Positions 47,469 through 60,763 are shown, numbered from the stretch's first letter. The stretch is DNA of 64,000 nt from Nicoletella semolina (GCF_004345745.1 NZ_SLXJ01000004.1:1-64000); one strand, 5' to 3'. Numbers and translations are program-made. Notes: generated by a model not told the origin, from the sequence alone.

Positions 47469-48493
47469 TGCAACGTATTTTCCCTGAAGCTATTGAGTTC
47501 GCCCTTGAAAAAGGACTGCAGCCTTTTTATCTTTTAACTGGGCAGGATTTGTTGTTGGTTGATGAAACTAAAAGCAAAATTTTGCAGAAAGCATTTTCAT
47601 CAGGCTTTGATGAAAAAAATGATGTTGTCATTGTAAACGATACCAAATGGGATCAGCTATTTGAGCAGGTACAATCTAACGGTCTGTTTTTTAACCGCCA
47701 AGCTCTATTGCTAAACTTGCCTGATAGTATCACTGTGAGTCAGCAAAAAAATCTAGCAGAATTGCTTGCTTATTCTTCACCAGATTTATTGTTTATTCTA
47801 CATTTGCCAAAGTTCACGAAGCAGGTTGAGAAGCAGAGCTGGTTTAGCCAGATTAGTCAAAACACTGTGCAAGTAAATTGCCAAACACCCGATATAACAA
47901 AATTATCAGCGTGGATCGCCCATCGTGCTCAGTCGATGAATTTGCATATCGAATTAGAAGCCATTCAATTTCTTAGCCATAATTATGAAGGGAATTTATT
48001 GGCATTAAAGCAAACGTTGCAAATGCTCAAACTTTCTTTTAATAACGGTAAAATTACCTTACCTCGAGCAAAGGAAATTGTAGAACAGTCTGCTCAATTT
48101 ACCCCATTTCAATGGGTTGATGCACTACTTGAGGGGAAAATTCATCGAGCAATACGCATTTTAGCACAATTACAACAAGAAGATATTCAACCTGTTGTTC
48201 TGTTGAGAATTGTGCAGAAAGAGTTATTTTTACTATTAGAAATAACACGTTCTCCACAAAAGGCTACAGCTCATCAACTGCTGTTTTCAGGCAATCTTCG
48301 TGGTGAGTTTGATCGCTTAAAAGTATGGCAAACTCGCCGAATGCTTTATCAGCAGGCTGTAAGTCGCTTGACTTATCAGAAGTTGTATCAATTAATTCAG
48401 TCTCTTGCAAAATTGGAAAAATCTATAAAGCAGGCGTTTGATGAAGATATTTGGTTGTTTCTTGCTCGTTTTTGTACCCAATTTGGTCAATGA
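47468..48493 (+). CDS. holA: DNA polymerase III delta subunit
   Basis: This 341-residue clamp-loader subunit opens the beta clamp. It has the family pattern: N-terminal RIFPEAIEFALEKGLQPFYLLTGQDLLLVDE, a central LLFILHLPKF stretch, and a C-terminal helical collar with QEDIQPVVLLRIVQKELFLLL. Length matches E. coli HolA (343). It is coupled to lptE by a one-base overlap. Confidence 0.93.
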   Translation: MQRIFPEAIEFALEKGLQPFYLLTGQDLLLVDETKSKILQKAFSSGFDEKNDVVIVNDTKWDQLFEQVQSNGLFFNRQALLLNLPDSITVSQQKNLAELLAYSSPDLLFILHLPKFTKQVEKQSWFSQISQNTVQVNCQTPDITKLSAWIAHRAQSMNLHIELEAIQFLSHNYEGNLLALKQTLQMLKLSFNNGKITLPRAKEIVEQSAQFTPFQWVDALLEGKIHRAIRILAQLQQEDIQPVVLLRIVQKELFLLLEITRSPQKATAHQLLFSGNLRGEFDRLKVWQTRRMLYQQAVSRLTYQKLYQLIQSLAKLEKSIKQAFDEDIWLFLARFCTQFGQ

Positions 48494-48548
48494 GATAGGG
48501 ACATAAGACGTGTAAATTAAAGGCATTTTGCAAGATAAATCGTATAAT

Positions 48549-48587
48549 TGACCGCTTGCTGTTGTTTATTGATAGACGGTCATTTTT
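48549..48587 (+). terminator. Possible terminator between holA and parE
   Basis: GACCG and CGGTC, part of uptake-like words, bracket a 22-base loop and are followed by ATTTTTATAG. The stem is short, so this is tentative. Confidence 0.35.
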
Positions 48588-48651
48588 ATAGAATTTTTCG
48601 TTATCTTTATCGTGAGTGATTGCAAGTAGAGCATTCATTAATAAGTATTAA

Positions 48652-50571
<1,920 letters not shown>

Positions 50572-50682
50572 TTTAAAGATGAAATGAATGGAAAAATTAG
50601 CAGAAGAATAATGTTTCTTTGTCGATTTTTTATCTAGAATATGATAATTTTTGATTGTAATTTAATTGATTGAGTATACAAA

Positions 50683-51567
50683 ATGAGTGATGAACAGCAA
50701 GGCGTGGCTACGCAAGAGAAAAAATCGTTTTTAAAATCGTTGTTTGGTGGGCTATTCCAACAAGAACCCAAAAATCGTGAGGATTTGGTTGGTGTCATTC
50801 GTGATTCAGCTGAAAATGAATTAATTGATAAAGACACGAAAGAAATGATTGAGGGGGTGATGGAGATTTCTGAGCTGCGCGTGCGTGATATTATGATCCC
50901 TCGTCCACAAATTGTGTTTATTACCGCTGAACAACCACTTGATGCTTGTGTTGATACAATTATTGAATCTGCACACTCTCGTTTTCCTGTTATCCGTGAT
51001 GACAAAGATACTATTGAAGGAATACTGTTAGCAAAAGAGCTATTGAAGTATTTGCGTTCTGATTCTGAAGCCTTTGATATGATGGCAATTTTACGTCCCG
51101 CGGTGATTGTGCCTGAAAGTAAGCGAGTAGATCGTATGCTTAAAGAGTTTCGTTCCGAGCGTTTTCATATGGCGGTCGTTGTTGATGAATTTGGTGCTGT
51201 GTCTGGTTTAGTTACTATTGAAGATATTTTAGAGCAAATTGTGGGCAATATTGAAGACGAATTTGATGAGGAAGAAGCGGAGCCAATTCGCCAGTTATCG
51301 CAGCACAGTTATGCCGTATTAGCCTTGACTGATATTGAACGTTTTAATCAACAGTTTGCCACGAATTTTAATATTGAAGAAGTGGATACGGTGGGTGGCT
51401 TAGTGGTGAAAGCATTTGGTTATTTGCCAAAACGAGGTGAAGAGATTGAGCTTGAGGGGGTGGTATTTAAGGTTACTTCTGCAGACAGTCGTCGTCTCAT
51501 TCAATTACGCATTACCGTTAGCGATGAACAACTCGATCGTATGCAACAAGAGAGTTCAAACGAATGA
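50683..51567 (+). CDS. corC: CorC/YbeX CBS-domain protein
   Basis: This 294-residue cytosolic protein carries two CBS domains ([16 protein letters not shown], then [24 protein letters not shown]) and a C-terminal CorC/HlyC domain. It is tied to magnesium/cobalt efflux and envelope integrity. Its stop overlaps the lnt start by four bases, the conserved corC-lnt pair. Confidence 0.92.
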   Translation: MSDEQQGVATQEKKSFLKSLFGGLFQQEPKNREDLVGVIRDSAENELIDKDTKEMIEGVMEISELRVRDIMIPRPQIVFITAEQPLDACVDTIIESAHSRFPVIRDDKDTIEGILLAKELLKYLRSDSEAFDMMAILRPAVIVPESKRVDRMLKEFRSERFHMAVVVDEFGAVSGLVTIEDILEQIVGNIEDEFDEEEAEPIRQLSQHSYAVLALTDIERFNQQFATNFNIEEVDTVGGLVVKAFGYLPKRGEEIELEGVVFKVTSADSRRLIQLRITVSDEQLDRMQQESSNE

Positions 51568-53090
51568 AAAAGGTAAAAAATAGTGCAAAATTGACCGCTT
51601 GTGCGGTCGCTTTTGTCAGTGGGGGAATAGGTGTTTTTGCTTATTCCCCATTTGATTATTGGTGGATAAGTTTTATTTCTGCCGCTGGGTTGGTTTGGAT
51701 TGCGACTCAATTTGAGCGTAGAGCAGCATTATGGACGACATTCTTATGGGGGGTAAGTTATTTTGCGTTCGGCGTGAATTGGGTACAGGTCAGTATGATT
51801 CAATTCGGCGGCGTGCCTGAGATTGTCAGTTATGTTGCCGTGTTGATTTTAGCTGCTTATCTTGCACTTTATCCGCTGTTATTTACTTATATTGTCGGGC
51901 GTTTTAGGGTGAATAATCCGTGGGTGATGGCAACGGTTTTCACCTTTACCGAATACTTAAGGGAAGTGGTTTTCACTGGTTTTCCGTGGTTACAATTGGG
52001 TTACAGTTTAATTGATTCTCCTTTTTTTGGCATTGCCCCCATTTTTGGGGTAGAAGGATTAACCTTTTTTGTACTTGTTGCGAGCGGTTATTTTGTTCAA
52101 ATTTTTTGCAATTCTGCAAAAAAATTAGAAATTTTAACCGCTTGTGTTTCGCTGTTTGTATTGATTGTGGGGGGAGCTGTAACTCAGAGGTTTCAATTTG
52201 TTGAAGTCAATATTCAACAAAAGCCACTGACAATCAGCTTACTACAAGGCAACATTGAACAAAAAATGAAATGGGATCCAAACCATTTTCAAGAAACGAT
52301 TCGTACCTATGAGCGTTTATTTACGCCATTGTTAGGAAAAAGTGATTTGATTATTTTTCCAGAGTCTGCGATACCTGCTGTTGAACAGCAGATTGCTCCG
52401 CTCTTGGCACAGCTACACCAAGCTGGCGTAAGGCATGGTACAGAGATGATTATTGGTACGCTTTATCAATCTGATAATGGTTTATTTAATAGTGCCATTG
52501 CATTGGGAAATCCAGAACAACCTTATTCGTTAGAGACTTCTCCTCGTTATAATAAACATCATCTCGTACCTTTTGGCGAATATGTCCCTTTTGGGCGAGC
52601 GTTGGATTGGTTGAGAGATGTTTTTATTTTACCCGTGAATTTGTCGCAGGGGGAATTTATTCAAAAGCCGTTATTGGCAGCAAATCATCGATTTACGATG
52701 GCGATTTGTTATGAAATTATTTATAGCGAGCAAGTTCAGAAAAATGCGAAAGCCTATCAGTCAGACTATTTATTAACTATTTCTAATGATGCGTGGTTTG
52801 GCGAAAGCATTGGACCTTGGCAACATTTCCAAATTGCGAGAATGCGGGCATTGGAGTTGGGGAAACCGCTTATTCGTGCGACAAGTACAGGGGTAACAGC
52901 ATTTATCGATCATAAGGGAAAAGTTCTCGCAGAAGTACCTCAATTTTCAGAATTAGCACTGACATACACACTTCCAGTTGTCGAGGGAAAAACGTTCTTC
53001 GCAGAGTGGGGACGGAGGGGAATATGGGCGATCGGTGGTGTTATACTGTTACTTGCAGTTATTGGCAGAATGCAAAGTCGTCGTAGATAA
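51564..53090 (+). CDS. lnt: Apolipoprotein N-acyltransferase
   Basis: This 508-residue inner-membrane enzyme adds the third acyl chain to lipoproteins. It has six or more membrane helices in the first ~215 residues, then a nitrilase-like periplasmic domain with the catalytic Glu in [10 protein letters not shown], Lys in the [16 protein letters not shown] stretch and Cys in [29 protein letters not shown] is also diagnostic. The window's lipoproteins (LysM pair, LptE) are among its expected substrates. Confidence 0.95.
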   Translation: MKKVKNSAKLTACAVAFVSGGIGVFAYSPFDYWWISFISAAGLVWIATQFERRAALWTTFLWGVSYFAFGVNWVQVSMIQFGGVPEIVSYVAVLILAAYLALYPLLFTYIVGRFRVNNPWVMATVFTFTEYLREVVFTGFPWLQLGYSLIDSPFFGIAPIFGVEGLTFFVLVASGYFVQIFCNSAKKLEILTACVSLFVLIVGGAVTQRFQFVEVNIQQKPLTISLLQGNIEQKMKWDPNHFQETIRTYERLFTPLLGKSDLIIFPESAIPAVEQQIAPLLAQLHQAGVRHGTEMIIGTLYQSDNGLFNSAIALGNPEQPYSLETSPRYNKHHLVPFGEYVPFGRALDWLRDVFILPVNLSQGEFIQKPLLAANHRFTMAICYEIIYSEQVQKNAKAYQSDYLLTISNDAWFGESIGPWQHFQIARMRALELGKPLIRATSTGVTAFIDHKGKVLAEVPQFSELALTYTLPVVEGKTFFAEWGRRGIWAIGGVILLLAVIGRMQSRRR

Positions 53091-53144
53091 AATAACAAGA
53101 TGATTTATCTGGATCGAAATTTTATATAAATAAATGACCATAGT

Positions 53145-53171
53145 GAACTTTTCCAATAAATAAAGCACTAA
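53145..53171 (+). promoter_or_regulatory. Candidate sigma-E promoter of rpoE
   Basis: GAACTT, a 16-base spacer and ACTAA resemble the sigma-E consensus (GGAACTT / TCTGA) and lie 54 bases upstream of the rpoE start, as expected for autoregulation. Confidence 0.5.
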
Positions 53172-53224
53172 AGAGCGTGCAATAGGCAAATGGAAAAGCG
53201 TATAAGTTAGGAGAACAAAAATAG

Positions 53225-53797
53225 ATGAGTGAGCAGATAACCGATCAAGTATTGGTTGAACGTGCACAAGGTGGCGATAAGAAAGCCTTTAATTTACTCG
53301 TCATACGCTATCAAAACAGAGTAGCAGGGTTGCTAACACGTTATGTGTCTCGTGATGATATTCCTGATATTGTGCAAGAATCCTTTATAAAAGCGTATCG
53401 TTCGCTAGAATCATTTCGAGGCGAAAGTGCTTTTTATACTTGGCTTTATCGTATTGCGGTAAATACGGCAAAAAATCATTTGACGGCATTAGGTCGAAGA
53501 CCGCCTAAAGAAGATGTTTTAGCTGAAGATGCGGAAATTCATAACAGCGGCAGTTATCTTCGTGAAGTGGATACGCCTGAAAATTTAATGTTATCTGATG
53601 AATTAAAACGCATTGTCTTTGATACGATAGAAAATTTACCTGATGAGCTAAAAACGGCGATTACCTTACGAGAGCTTGATGGATTAAGTTATGAAGAAAT
53701 TGCAGAAATAATGCAATGCCCTATTGGTACGGTTCGGTCGAGAATTTTTAGAGCTCGAGAAGCGATTGACGCAAAAGTAAATTCGTTTATACAGTAA
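53225..53797 (+). CDS. rpoE: Extracytoplasmic stress sigma factor RpoE
   Basis: This 190-residue ECF sigma factor directs the envelope-stress regulon. Region 2 (FNLLVIRYQNRVAGLLTRYV to DIVQESFIKAYRSLESFRGES) and region 4 (LRELDGLSYEEIAEIMQCPIGTVRSRIFRARE) match E. coli RpoE. AGGAGA precedes the ATG. It is followed by its anti-sigma gene. Confidence 0.95.
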   Translation: MSEQITDQVLVERAQGGDKKAFNLLVIRYQNRVAGLLTRYVSRDDIPDIVQESFIKAYRSLESFRGESAFYTWLYRIAVNTAKNHLTALGRRPPKEDVLAEDAEIHNSGSYLREVDTPENLMLSDELKRIVFDTIENLPDELKTAITLRELDGLSYEEIAEIMQCPIGTVRSRIFRAREAIDAKVNSFIQ

Positions 53798-53864
53798 ATT
53801 ATTCATGCCGTTAATCCGTTCATATAAAAGGCTCATTAAATAAACAATATTATTGGAGTGGTAT

Positions 53865-54473
53865 ATGCAATCGAAAGAAGAGCTTTCTAGTTATATAGAT
53901 GGACATAATGTAGATCCAGTGTTTAGTGAAACATTATGCAGCAGTATTGAGTTGCAACAAAAATGGCAAAACTATCACATCATTCGTAGCGTAATACGTG
54001 GGGAAGAATTGCTTTTGGGGGCAGATTTCTCGGCTAAAATGGCTGCGTTATTAGATAATGAACAGATTGAGCGAGCGGTAGTCCCTGCATCTGATCCATT
54101 AGTGAATACTAAATCATCTAGAGATAAGATACTTAAATTAAAACGCTGGACAATGCCAGTTATGCAAATGGGGATCGCAGCGTCTGTTTGTTTTGTCGCT
54201 GTGTTTGGTGTAAATTCTTTTTATTCAGAAAATGAAATTGCACAAGTTGTTGAGTCAAGTCAGCCAACATTACAGACATTACCATTTAGCAATTCAATAC
54301 AGCCAGTAAGCTACAATACTGAAAACCGTGATTTTATAAGTTCTCAGCAATTGGTTCATCAGCAATATCGTATTAATCGTTTACTGCAAGATTACATCTC
54401 ACCACAGGGTTCTCGTTTGGAGGATAAATCGGATAAGTTTGATAGTACAAAAGAATCTGATCCTAGCCAATAA
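53865..54473 (+). CDS. rseA: Anti-sigma-E factor RseA (MclA)
   Basis: This 202-residue protein has a cytosolic sigma-binding domain (MQSKEELSSYIDGHNVDPVF and QKWQNYHIIRSVIRGEELL), one membrane helix (MGIAASVCFVAVFGVNSFY, residues ~105-123) and a periplasmic tail. I start at 53865 with GGAG seven bases upstream. It releases RpoE after proteolysis when porin folding fails. In Haemophilus an RseB homologue follows; here a terminator follows at once and rseB is absent. Confidence 0.88.
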   Translation: MQSKEELSSYIDGHNVDPVFSETLCSSIELQQKWQNYHIIRSVIRGEELLLGADFSAKMAALLDNEQIERAVVPASDPLVNTKSSRDKILKLKRWTMPVMQMGIAASVCFVAVFGVNSFYSENEIAQVVESSQPTLQTLPFSNSIQPVSYNTENRDFISSQQLVHQQYRINRLLQDYISPQGSRLEDKSDKFDSTKESDPSQ

Positions 54474-54525
54474 AGAGAGATTTGTTTAGACTAATTGAAT
54501 TTCTGATCGGTTTTTTAAATAGTTC

Positions 54526-54563
54526 CCATAAGTTATCCTTCAAATACTTATGGGCTTTATTTT
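54526..54563 (+). terminator. Rho-independent terminator after rseA
   Basis: CCCATAAGT and ACTTATGGG form a nine-base stem around TATCCTTCAAAT, followed by CTTTATTTT. It ends the rpoE-rseA operon. Confidence 0.8.
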
Positions 54564-54724
54564 AATTTGATTCTATATACAGCAGATATAACCATAAAAT
54601 ATTTAAATACTTTCTTAGTTTCTTTTTATTTTTTATTAGCTTCACGGTGGTTGCACATCCGCCTTTAGCAATCTAGTCTACCTATAAAATTTCAGATACG
54701 GATATACAGATATTCATTCGTCAA

Positions 54725-55039
54725 ATGAATAATATTGAACAGTGTATTTTTCCTGAATTAGGGCAGAAGAATTATCAGCAAGTTTATAATAGCTTGACCG
54801 AAAAAGATCGGTTATTAATGAGATATTATCGAGAGAAGGTATTAGAAGATTTAATTTCTTTAGAGAATATAATCAAAATAGCACAAGATCCTGAATCAAG
54901 AGATTATTTTTCTAAACAGGTTAATAAATTTAATCATCAGCGTGCGAGTGTTTCTCCTGAACTTTGTGATAAATTTAAAATAGAATACCAGCAGAAATAT
55001 CAGCAGGTACAAGAAATGATGAATAAAGATGACGGCTAA
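54725..55039 (+). CDS. Unknown 104-residue hydrophilic protein
   Basis: I do not recognise this protein. It is helical and charged, starts MNNIEQCIFPELGQKNYQQV and contains EKDRLLMRYYREKVLEDLIS and a Gln/Lys-rich end. It has no signal peptide or membrane segment. No clear ribosome binding site precedes the ATG, but a strong plus-strand terminator directly after it (55066-55106) suggests a real transcript. It lies between rseA and convergent argG. Confidence 0.5.
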   Translation: MNNIEQCIFPELGQKNYQQVYNSLTEKDRLLMRYYREKVLEDLISLENIIKIAQDPESRDYFSKQVNKFNHQRASVSPELCDKFKIEYQQKYQQVQEMMNKDDG

Positions 55040-55065
55040 ACTAACACATTTTAAGGTTATTTTTT

Positions 55066-55106
55066 ATGCAAATAAATGAGTAAGCTCATTCATTTGCATA
55101 TTTTTT
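55066..55106 (+). terminator. Terminator after the 104-residue ORF
   Basis: ATGCAAAT and ATTTGCAT with an inner ATGAG/CTCAT extension form a long stem, followed on the plus strand by ATTTTTT. The minus-strand side continues with A residues, so it serves the plus-strand gene rather than argG. Confidence 0.75.
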
Positions 55107-55113
55107 ACTATTA

Positions 55114-56544
<1,431 letters not shown>

Positions 56545-56560
56545 TTACGAGAAATAAGGT

Positions 56561-56597
56561 AAAGCGGTCTATTTATGTTATGCTAAAATTTTGCAAA
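56561..56597. repeat. Extended uptake signal sequence before the glycosyltransferase
   Basis: AAAGCGGTC (56561-56569) is followed by TATTTATG and AAATTTTGCAAAA, the full Apl-type pattern, between argG and the family 9 glycosyltransferase. Confidence 0.7.
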
Positions 56598-56613
56598 AAA
56601 GTTGAGGATAAGA

Positions 56614-57654
56614 ATGAAGAAGATTTTAGTGATTCGTAATGATAAAATTGGCGATTTTATGGTGAATTTCCCTGCTTTTGCTATGTTAAAGCAGTCTTTA
56701 CCAAATGTTGAAATAGCTGCATTAGTGCCAGATTATACCGCCCCACTAGCCAAGCTTTGTCCGTCCATAGATCAGATTATTCTAGATACACAGGACAAAA
56801 ATAATCCTGCAGAATTTCAGCGTATTTTGCAAACGATCAAAGTAGAACAATTTGATGCGGTGATTTGTTTTGTATCAAGTTGGTATAATGCCAAATTAAC
56901 TTGGCGAAGTGGTATTCGTTATCGCCTTGCCCCTGCAACGAAGCTGTTTCAGTTTTTGTATAATCACCGTTTAACTCAACGACGATCCCGTTCAGAAAAA
57001 TCAGAAAGCGAATATAACCTTGATTTAGTGCGTGCTTTTTTGACCGATCATAATGTAGTACCTATTGAACCTACATTTCCTTATTTGCAATTTTCAGCCG
57101 CAAAGATAATTTTTCAGCGACACAAACTTGCAAAAAATTTGTCTATTTCGACCGCTTGTAAATGGCTGTTTTTACACAGTTCAACGGGGGGATCTGCCAG
57201 TGCGCTGTCAGTAGAGCAATTTGCAGAGTTAATTCAAGGTATTTTGAATCGACATCAATGTGTTGTTGTGCTAACTGCTGGCAAAAATGAGGGAGAAAAG
57301 GCTCGCTTGTTGCAGAAAAAAATCAATCACTCTAATGTAGTTGTTTATGACCAAAATGAAGGACTAGAAGATTTTAGTTTATCATTAGCTTGTGCAGATT
57401 TAATGATAGCTTGCTCAACAGGACCGCTTCATATCGCAGGAGCGTTAAACGTGCCAACGATTGGATTTTATCCAAGCCGCTTGTCAGCAACTCCAAGACG
57501 TTGGCAGCCGATTAATGATCCAAATAAGCATATTGCTTTTGCTGCACCCTCTGACAAGGCTTCGCAAATGAATTTAAAGAAAATCTCTATTGAGCAAGCC
57601 CTGCCTCACATTTTATTATTTATTGATAAAATATGGGGTAATAGAGGCGTATAA
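56614..57654 (+). CDS. Family 9 glycosyltransferase (heptosyltransferase-like, OpsX-type)
   Basis: This protein of 346 residues starts MKKILVIRNDKIGDFMVNFP, the N-terminal pattern of ADP-heptose:LPS heptosyltransferases, with HSSTGGSASALSVEQFAELI mid-protein and the C-terminal donor-site stretch ACADLMIACSTGPLHIAGAL followed by PTIGFYPS. It probably adds heptose to the lipid A-Kdo core of lipooligosaccharide. I start at 56614 (GAGGATAAGA upstream) rather than at the TTG at 56602. The exact linkage cannot be read from sequence. Confidence 0.85.
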   Translation: MKKILVIRNDKIGDFMVNFPAFAMLKQSLPNVEIAALVPDYTAPLAKLCPSIDQIILDTQDKNNPAEFQRILQTIKVEQFDAVICFVSSWYNAKLTWRSGIRYRLAPATKLFQFLYNHRLTQRRSRSEKSESEYNLDLVRAFLTDHNVVPIEPTFPYLQFSAAKIIFQRHKLAKNLSISTACKWLFLHSSTGGSASALSVEQFAELIQGILNRHQCVVVLTAGKNEGEKARLLQKKINHSNVVVYDQNEGLEDFSLSLACADLMIACSTGPLHIAGALNVPTIGFYPSRLSATPRRWQPINDPNKHIAFAAPSDKASQMNLKKISIEQALPHILLFIDKIWGNRGV

Positions 57655-57743
57655 ATATTCAAATGATGGATTTTCATTAAATTTGAAATGATGGTTGTTT
57701 TTCCATGTAAATCATCGTATCAGTCGGTTCAAGAATTTCAGAT

Positions 57744-57772
57744 AAAAAAAGACTCTCAGAAAGTCCGAGAGC
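57744..57772 (-). terminator. Terminator for tRNA-Asn (minus strand)
   Basis: CTCTC (57753-57757) and GAGAG (57767-57771) form the stem; on the minus strand it is followed by a seven-T run. It lies downstream of tRNA-Asn and may also stop the convergent glycosyltransferase transcript. Confidence 0.6.
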
Positions 57773-57861
57773 CAGCTTTTAATCTGATTCAGTAATGAAT
57801 GACTGTTTTATAAAAGGAGACAAATAAAACAAAGATTAAAAGCAAAAATAAGGAGAAATGT

Positions 57862-57937
57862 TGGCTCCTCCTGCTGGACTCGAACCAGCGACATATGGAT
57901 TAACAGTCCACCGTTCTACCGACTGAACTAAGGAGGA
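57862..57937 (-). tRNA. tRNA-Asn (anticodon GTT)
   Basis: The minus strand folds as a 76-base cloverleaf: acceptor TCCTCCT/AGGAGGA with discriminator G and encoded CCA, D arm GTTC/GAAC, anticodon arm GTGGA-CTGTTAA-TCCAT with GTT, and T arm GCTGG-TTCGAGT-CCAGC. All stems pair apart from a terminal wobble or mismatch in the anticodon stem. Confidence 0.97.
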
Positions 57938-57980
57938 AAAGAGTTACTGATAGTAGACTAATTGGATTTAGCTGTCAATC

Positions 57981-58733
57981 TCAGCTTTTAATCTCTCCAC
58001 ATACTGAACAATTTTGTTTCGGTAGCAGAAATTCACGCACGGAAAAATTTAATCCGTCAATGATCAATAATTTGCCTGATAAGGTTTTACCAATTTGCAA
58101 CAGTACTTTAATTGTTTCTAATGCCTGCAAGCTGCCAATCACACCAACAATGGGTGCAATAACGCCTGATTCTACACAACTTAATACACTTTCACCGAAT
58201 AGTTGGCTCAAACATTGGTAGCAAGACTCATCTTTTTGATAGGTAAACACACTAATTTGTCCTTCAAAACGGATTGCCGAGCCTGATATAAGCGGTCGTT
58301 TATGTGAAAAACATTGCAAATTTAGTATATTACGAATATCGACATTATCCGTGCAATCTACAATCACATCAAACTTTGGAATTAATCTCTGCCACTGTTC
58401 TGAAGTCAATTTAGCACAGATTTTTTCAATACAAATATTGGGATTTAATCTTTGCAAGCACTGTTTGGCAATATCCACTTTGGGCTGTCCAATATCTTCA
58501 TCAGTGTATAAAATTTGACGCTGTAGATTAGATAATGAGATTGTATCGAAATCGACTAATGTCAGATTGCCCACGCCAGTACTTGCTAAATATTGTGAGC
58601 AAGCACACCCCAGCCCGCCTAGCCCAACAATCAGCACTCGACTGGCTTTGAGTTTTTCTTGTCCGTCAAAATCGACGCTTTTTAGCATAATTTGACGATT
58701 GTAACGCAGCATTTCGTGATCGGTTAGTTCCAT
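57981..58733 (-). CDS. moeB: Molybdopterin-synthase adenylyltransferase MoeB
   Basis: This 250-residue E1-like enzyme adenylates the C-terminus of MoaD so it can be thiolated in molybdopterin synthesis. It has the nucleotide motif VLIVGLGGLGCACSQYLA, RQILYTDEDIGQPK, DCTDNVDIRN, and a zinc site formed by CYQC and a C-terminal CSVC. It lies 19 bases after moeA on the same strand, as in the E. coli moeAB operon, which argues against ThiF. Confidence 0.92.
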   Translation of the reverse strand: MELTDHEMLRYNRQIMLKSVDFDGQEKLKASRVLIVGLGGLGCACSQYLASTGVGNLTLVDFDTISLSNLQRQILYTDEDIGQPKVDIAKQCLQRLNPNICIEKICAKLTSEQWQRLIPKFDVIVDCTDNVDIRNILNLQCFSHKRPLISGSAIRFEGQISVFTYQKDESCYQCLSQLFGESVLSCVESGVIAPIVGVIGSLQALETIKVLLQIGKTLSGKLLIIDGLNFSVREFLLPKQNCSVCGEIKS

Positions 58734-58752
58734 AGCTATTCTATAATCTGGG

Positions 58753-59982
58753 TTAATTGAGGAGGTGATTAAACGGTTGAATGGTTACCGTTTCGCCAGC
58801 TTGCACGTCAGCTCGTTCCTGCTCAAGTACAATAAAGCAATTACTTTCTTGGAAAGCACTAAAGATATGTGATCCTTGCGTGCCAATACTTTTTACCTCT
58901 AATTTTCCTTGAGCATTGGTATAATAAAAACCTCGTTGGAAATCTTGTCTCCCTACGGCTTTTTTTAGAGGCTCTGTGGTACAAGCGGTTAAATTCGGTG
59001 AAAAATTTGCAATTTTTTCTGCTGAAACGCCCGCTAGTTTGAGTAATGCAGGTTGCACCAACTGATAAAATGTTACTAATGCTGAAACAGGGTTGCCAGG
59101 TAGACCAAAAAACCACGTTTTATTAAGCTTTCCAAAAGCGAAGGGCTTACCAGGTTTCATCGCAATTTTCCAGAAGTTAATTTTGCCCAATTTTTCAAGC
59201 ACATCTTTCGTAAAATCAGCCTCGCCAACTGAAACACCACCGCTGGTAATTAGCACATCAGCAGCCTCTTGAGCTTGGCAGAACACTCGTTCAATCTGTT
59301 CAGAGCAATCAGGCAAAACACCGTAATCAATGATTTCGCAGTGTAATTTTTCTAACATTAAACGTATGGTAAAACGATTGGTATCGTAAATTTGTCCTGT
59401 TTTTAACGGTTTTCCGACGCTGACTAATTCATCGCCTGTTGAAAGAATAGCTACTTTGATACGAGAGAAAACGGCTACACGTTCAATGCCGAGTGAAGCC
59501 AATAGCGGCAAGGTTGTTACGTTAAGTTTTGTCCCTTTTTTTAGTACTAATGCTCCTTGTAAAATATCTTCTCCACAATGGCGAATATTGGCATTGCATT
59601 TTGGCAGCGTTAGGAAAGTGATCTTGCCCTGAGCATCAAGTTTGGTATTTTCTTGCATTACAACGGTGTCCGCTCCAGTTGGAATACAGGCTCCTGTCAT
59701 TATTCTGACACATTCTCCAATGCCAATTTGTCCTTCAAATGGTCGCCCTGCAAAGGCTTTTCCCACGACAGTGAAATGCTGATGCTGATTTAAATCAGCA
59801 AAACGTATCGCATAACCGTCCATTGCTGAATTATCAAATCTTGGTATGGAAATAGGAGAAAAAATATCTTCAGCCAATACTCGATTGACCGCTTGATCTA
59901 GGTTGATATATTCACATTGTGTTGGTGAGGGGAGAGTGTTCAAAAGCTGAGTTAATGATTGAGCTAAGGTAAAAAGAGACAT
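58753..59982 (-). CDS. moeA: Molybdopterin molybdenumtransferase MoeA
   Basis: This 409-residue enzyme inserts molybdate into adenylated molybdopterin. It has the four-domain MoeA pattern: PISIPRFDNSAMDGYAI near residue 50, RIMTGACIPTGADTVVMQE, ILSTGDELV, TSGGVSVGEADF and the GLPGNPVSALVTFYQLVQPAL signature. Length matches E. coli MoeA (411). It forms an operon with moeB. Confidence 0.95.
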   Translation of the reverse strand: MSLFTLAQSLTQLLNTLPSPTQCEYINLDQAVNRVLAEDIFSPISIPRFDNSAMDGYAIRFADLNQHQHFTVVGKAFAGRPFEGQIGIGECVRIMTGACIPTGADTVVMQENTKLDAQGKITFLTLPKCNANIRHCGEDILQGALVLKKGTKLNVTTLPLLASLGIERVAVFSRIKVAILSTGDELVSVGKPLKTGQIYDTNRFTIRLMLEKLHCEIIDYGVLPDCSEQIERVFCQAQEAADVLITSGGVSVGEADFTKDVLEKLGKINFWKIAMKPGKPFAFGKLNKTWFFGLPGNPVSALVTFYQLVQPALLKLAGVSAEKIANFSPNLTACTTEPLKKAVGRQDFQRGFYYTNAQGKLEVKSIGTQGSHIFSAFQESNCFIVLEQERADVQAGETVTIQPFNHLLN

Positions 59983-60029
59983 TATTTTTCCTTAATAAAT
60001 GACGTGGACAGCTGTAAATATCAATAACG

Positions 60030-60056
60030 AAAATCCTCTCATTAGAGAGGATTTTT
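60030..60056 (-). terminator. Bidirectional-looking terminator between the MarC-family gene and moeA
   Basis: AATCCTCTC and GAGAGGATT form a nine-base stem with an ATTA loop, flanked by AAAA and TTTT, so it can terminate on either strand. It follows the MarC-family stop codon. Confidence 0.8.
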
Positions 60057-60060
60057 AAGG

Positions 60061-60684
60061 TTAGACAGTGCCTGATTGTGTAATGAAATCACGCAGACCA
60101 AGTAAAATATTATTGACTGCAACCGCACAAAGAATTAAGCCCATCACTCGACTAATAATTGCCGCACCCGCATTACCAATCAAATGTTGAATACGGTTTG
60201 CGGCCATTAACAATAAAAAGGTGATGAGTAATACCGATAGCATTATGCCTGTTGTGATCACTTGGTCTGAAAAGCTATAACGGTGGTTATCAGTAAGTAG
60301 CACGACTGCCATCATTGCCCCTGGTGAAGCTATTGAGGGAACAGCGAGCGGATAAACAGCTAATTCGTGTAAGTTACTTTTCATTTTAATTTCTTGATCT
60401 TGTTTACTTTCTCCAAAGATCATTGACAATGCAAACAAAAGCAAGACTAATCCCCCTGCAATTTGGAAAGCAGAAAGTGGAATTTGCATTGCATCGAGCA
60501 GCCATTGTCCTATCATTAAGAAAAAGAGTAGAATGCCAGCGGAAATAATAATCGCATTGCGTGCAATCTTGTGGCGATCTTCAGGAGATAATCCGACTGT
60601 TTTAGCAAGATAAACAGGAATTGAACCGATTGGATCAATGACTGCCCAAAGTACGACAAATTGTACAATTAATGAATCAAACAT
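60061..60684 (-). CDS. MarC-family integral membrane protein
   Basis: This 207-residue inner-membrane protein has six hydrophobic segments. It shows the MarC-family pattern: AVIDPIGSIPVYLAKT in the first segment, FQIAGGLVLLLFALSMIFGE, and YPLAVPSIASPGAMMAVVLL in the middle. Family members such as YhgN and YchE are putative transporters of unknown substrate; the old link to multiple antibiotic resistance is not supported. Confidence 0.87.
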   Translation of the reverse strand: MFDSLIVQFVVLWAVIDPIGSIPVYLAKTVGLSPEDRHKIARNAIIISAGILLFFLMIGQWLLDAMQIPLSAFQIAGGLVLLLFALSMIFGESKQDQEIKMKSNLHELAVYPLAVPSIASPGAMMAVVLLTDNHRYSFSDQVITTGIMLSVLLITFLLLMAANRIQHLIGNAGAAIISRVMGLILCAVAVNNILLGLRDFITQSGTV

Positions 60685-60763
60685 GAGCTTTCCTTGACTA
60701 AATAAAACGATGGGCTATTGTGCATTAAATTAACCTTAAAAAAAATAAATTATTCAAATTCCA

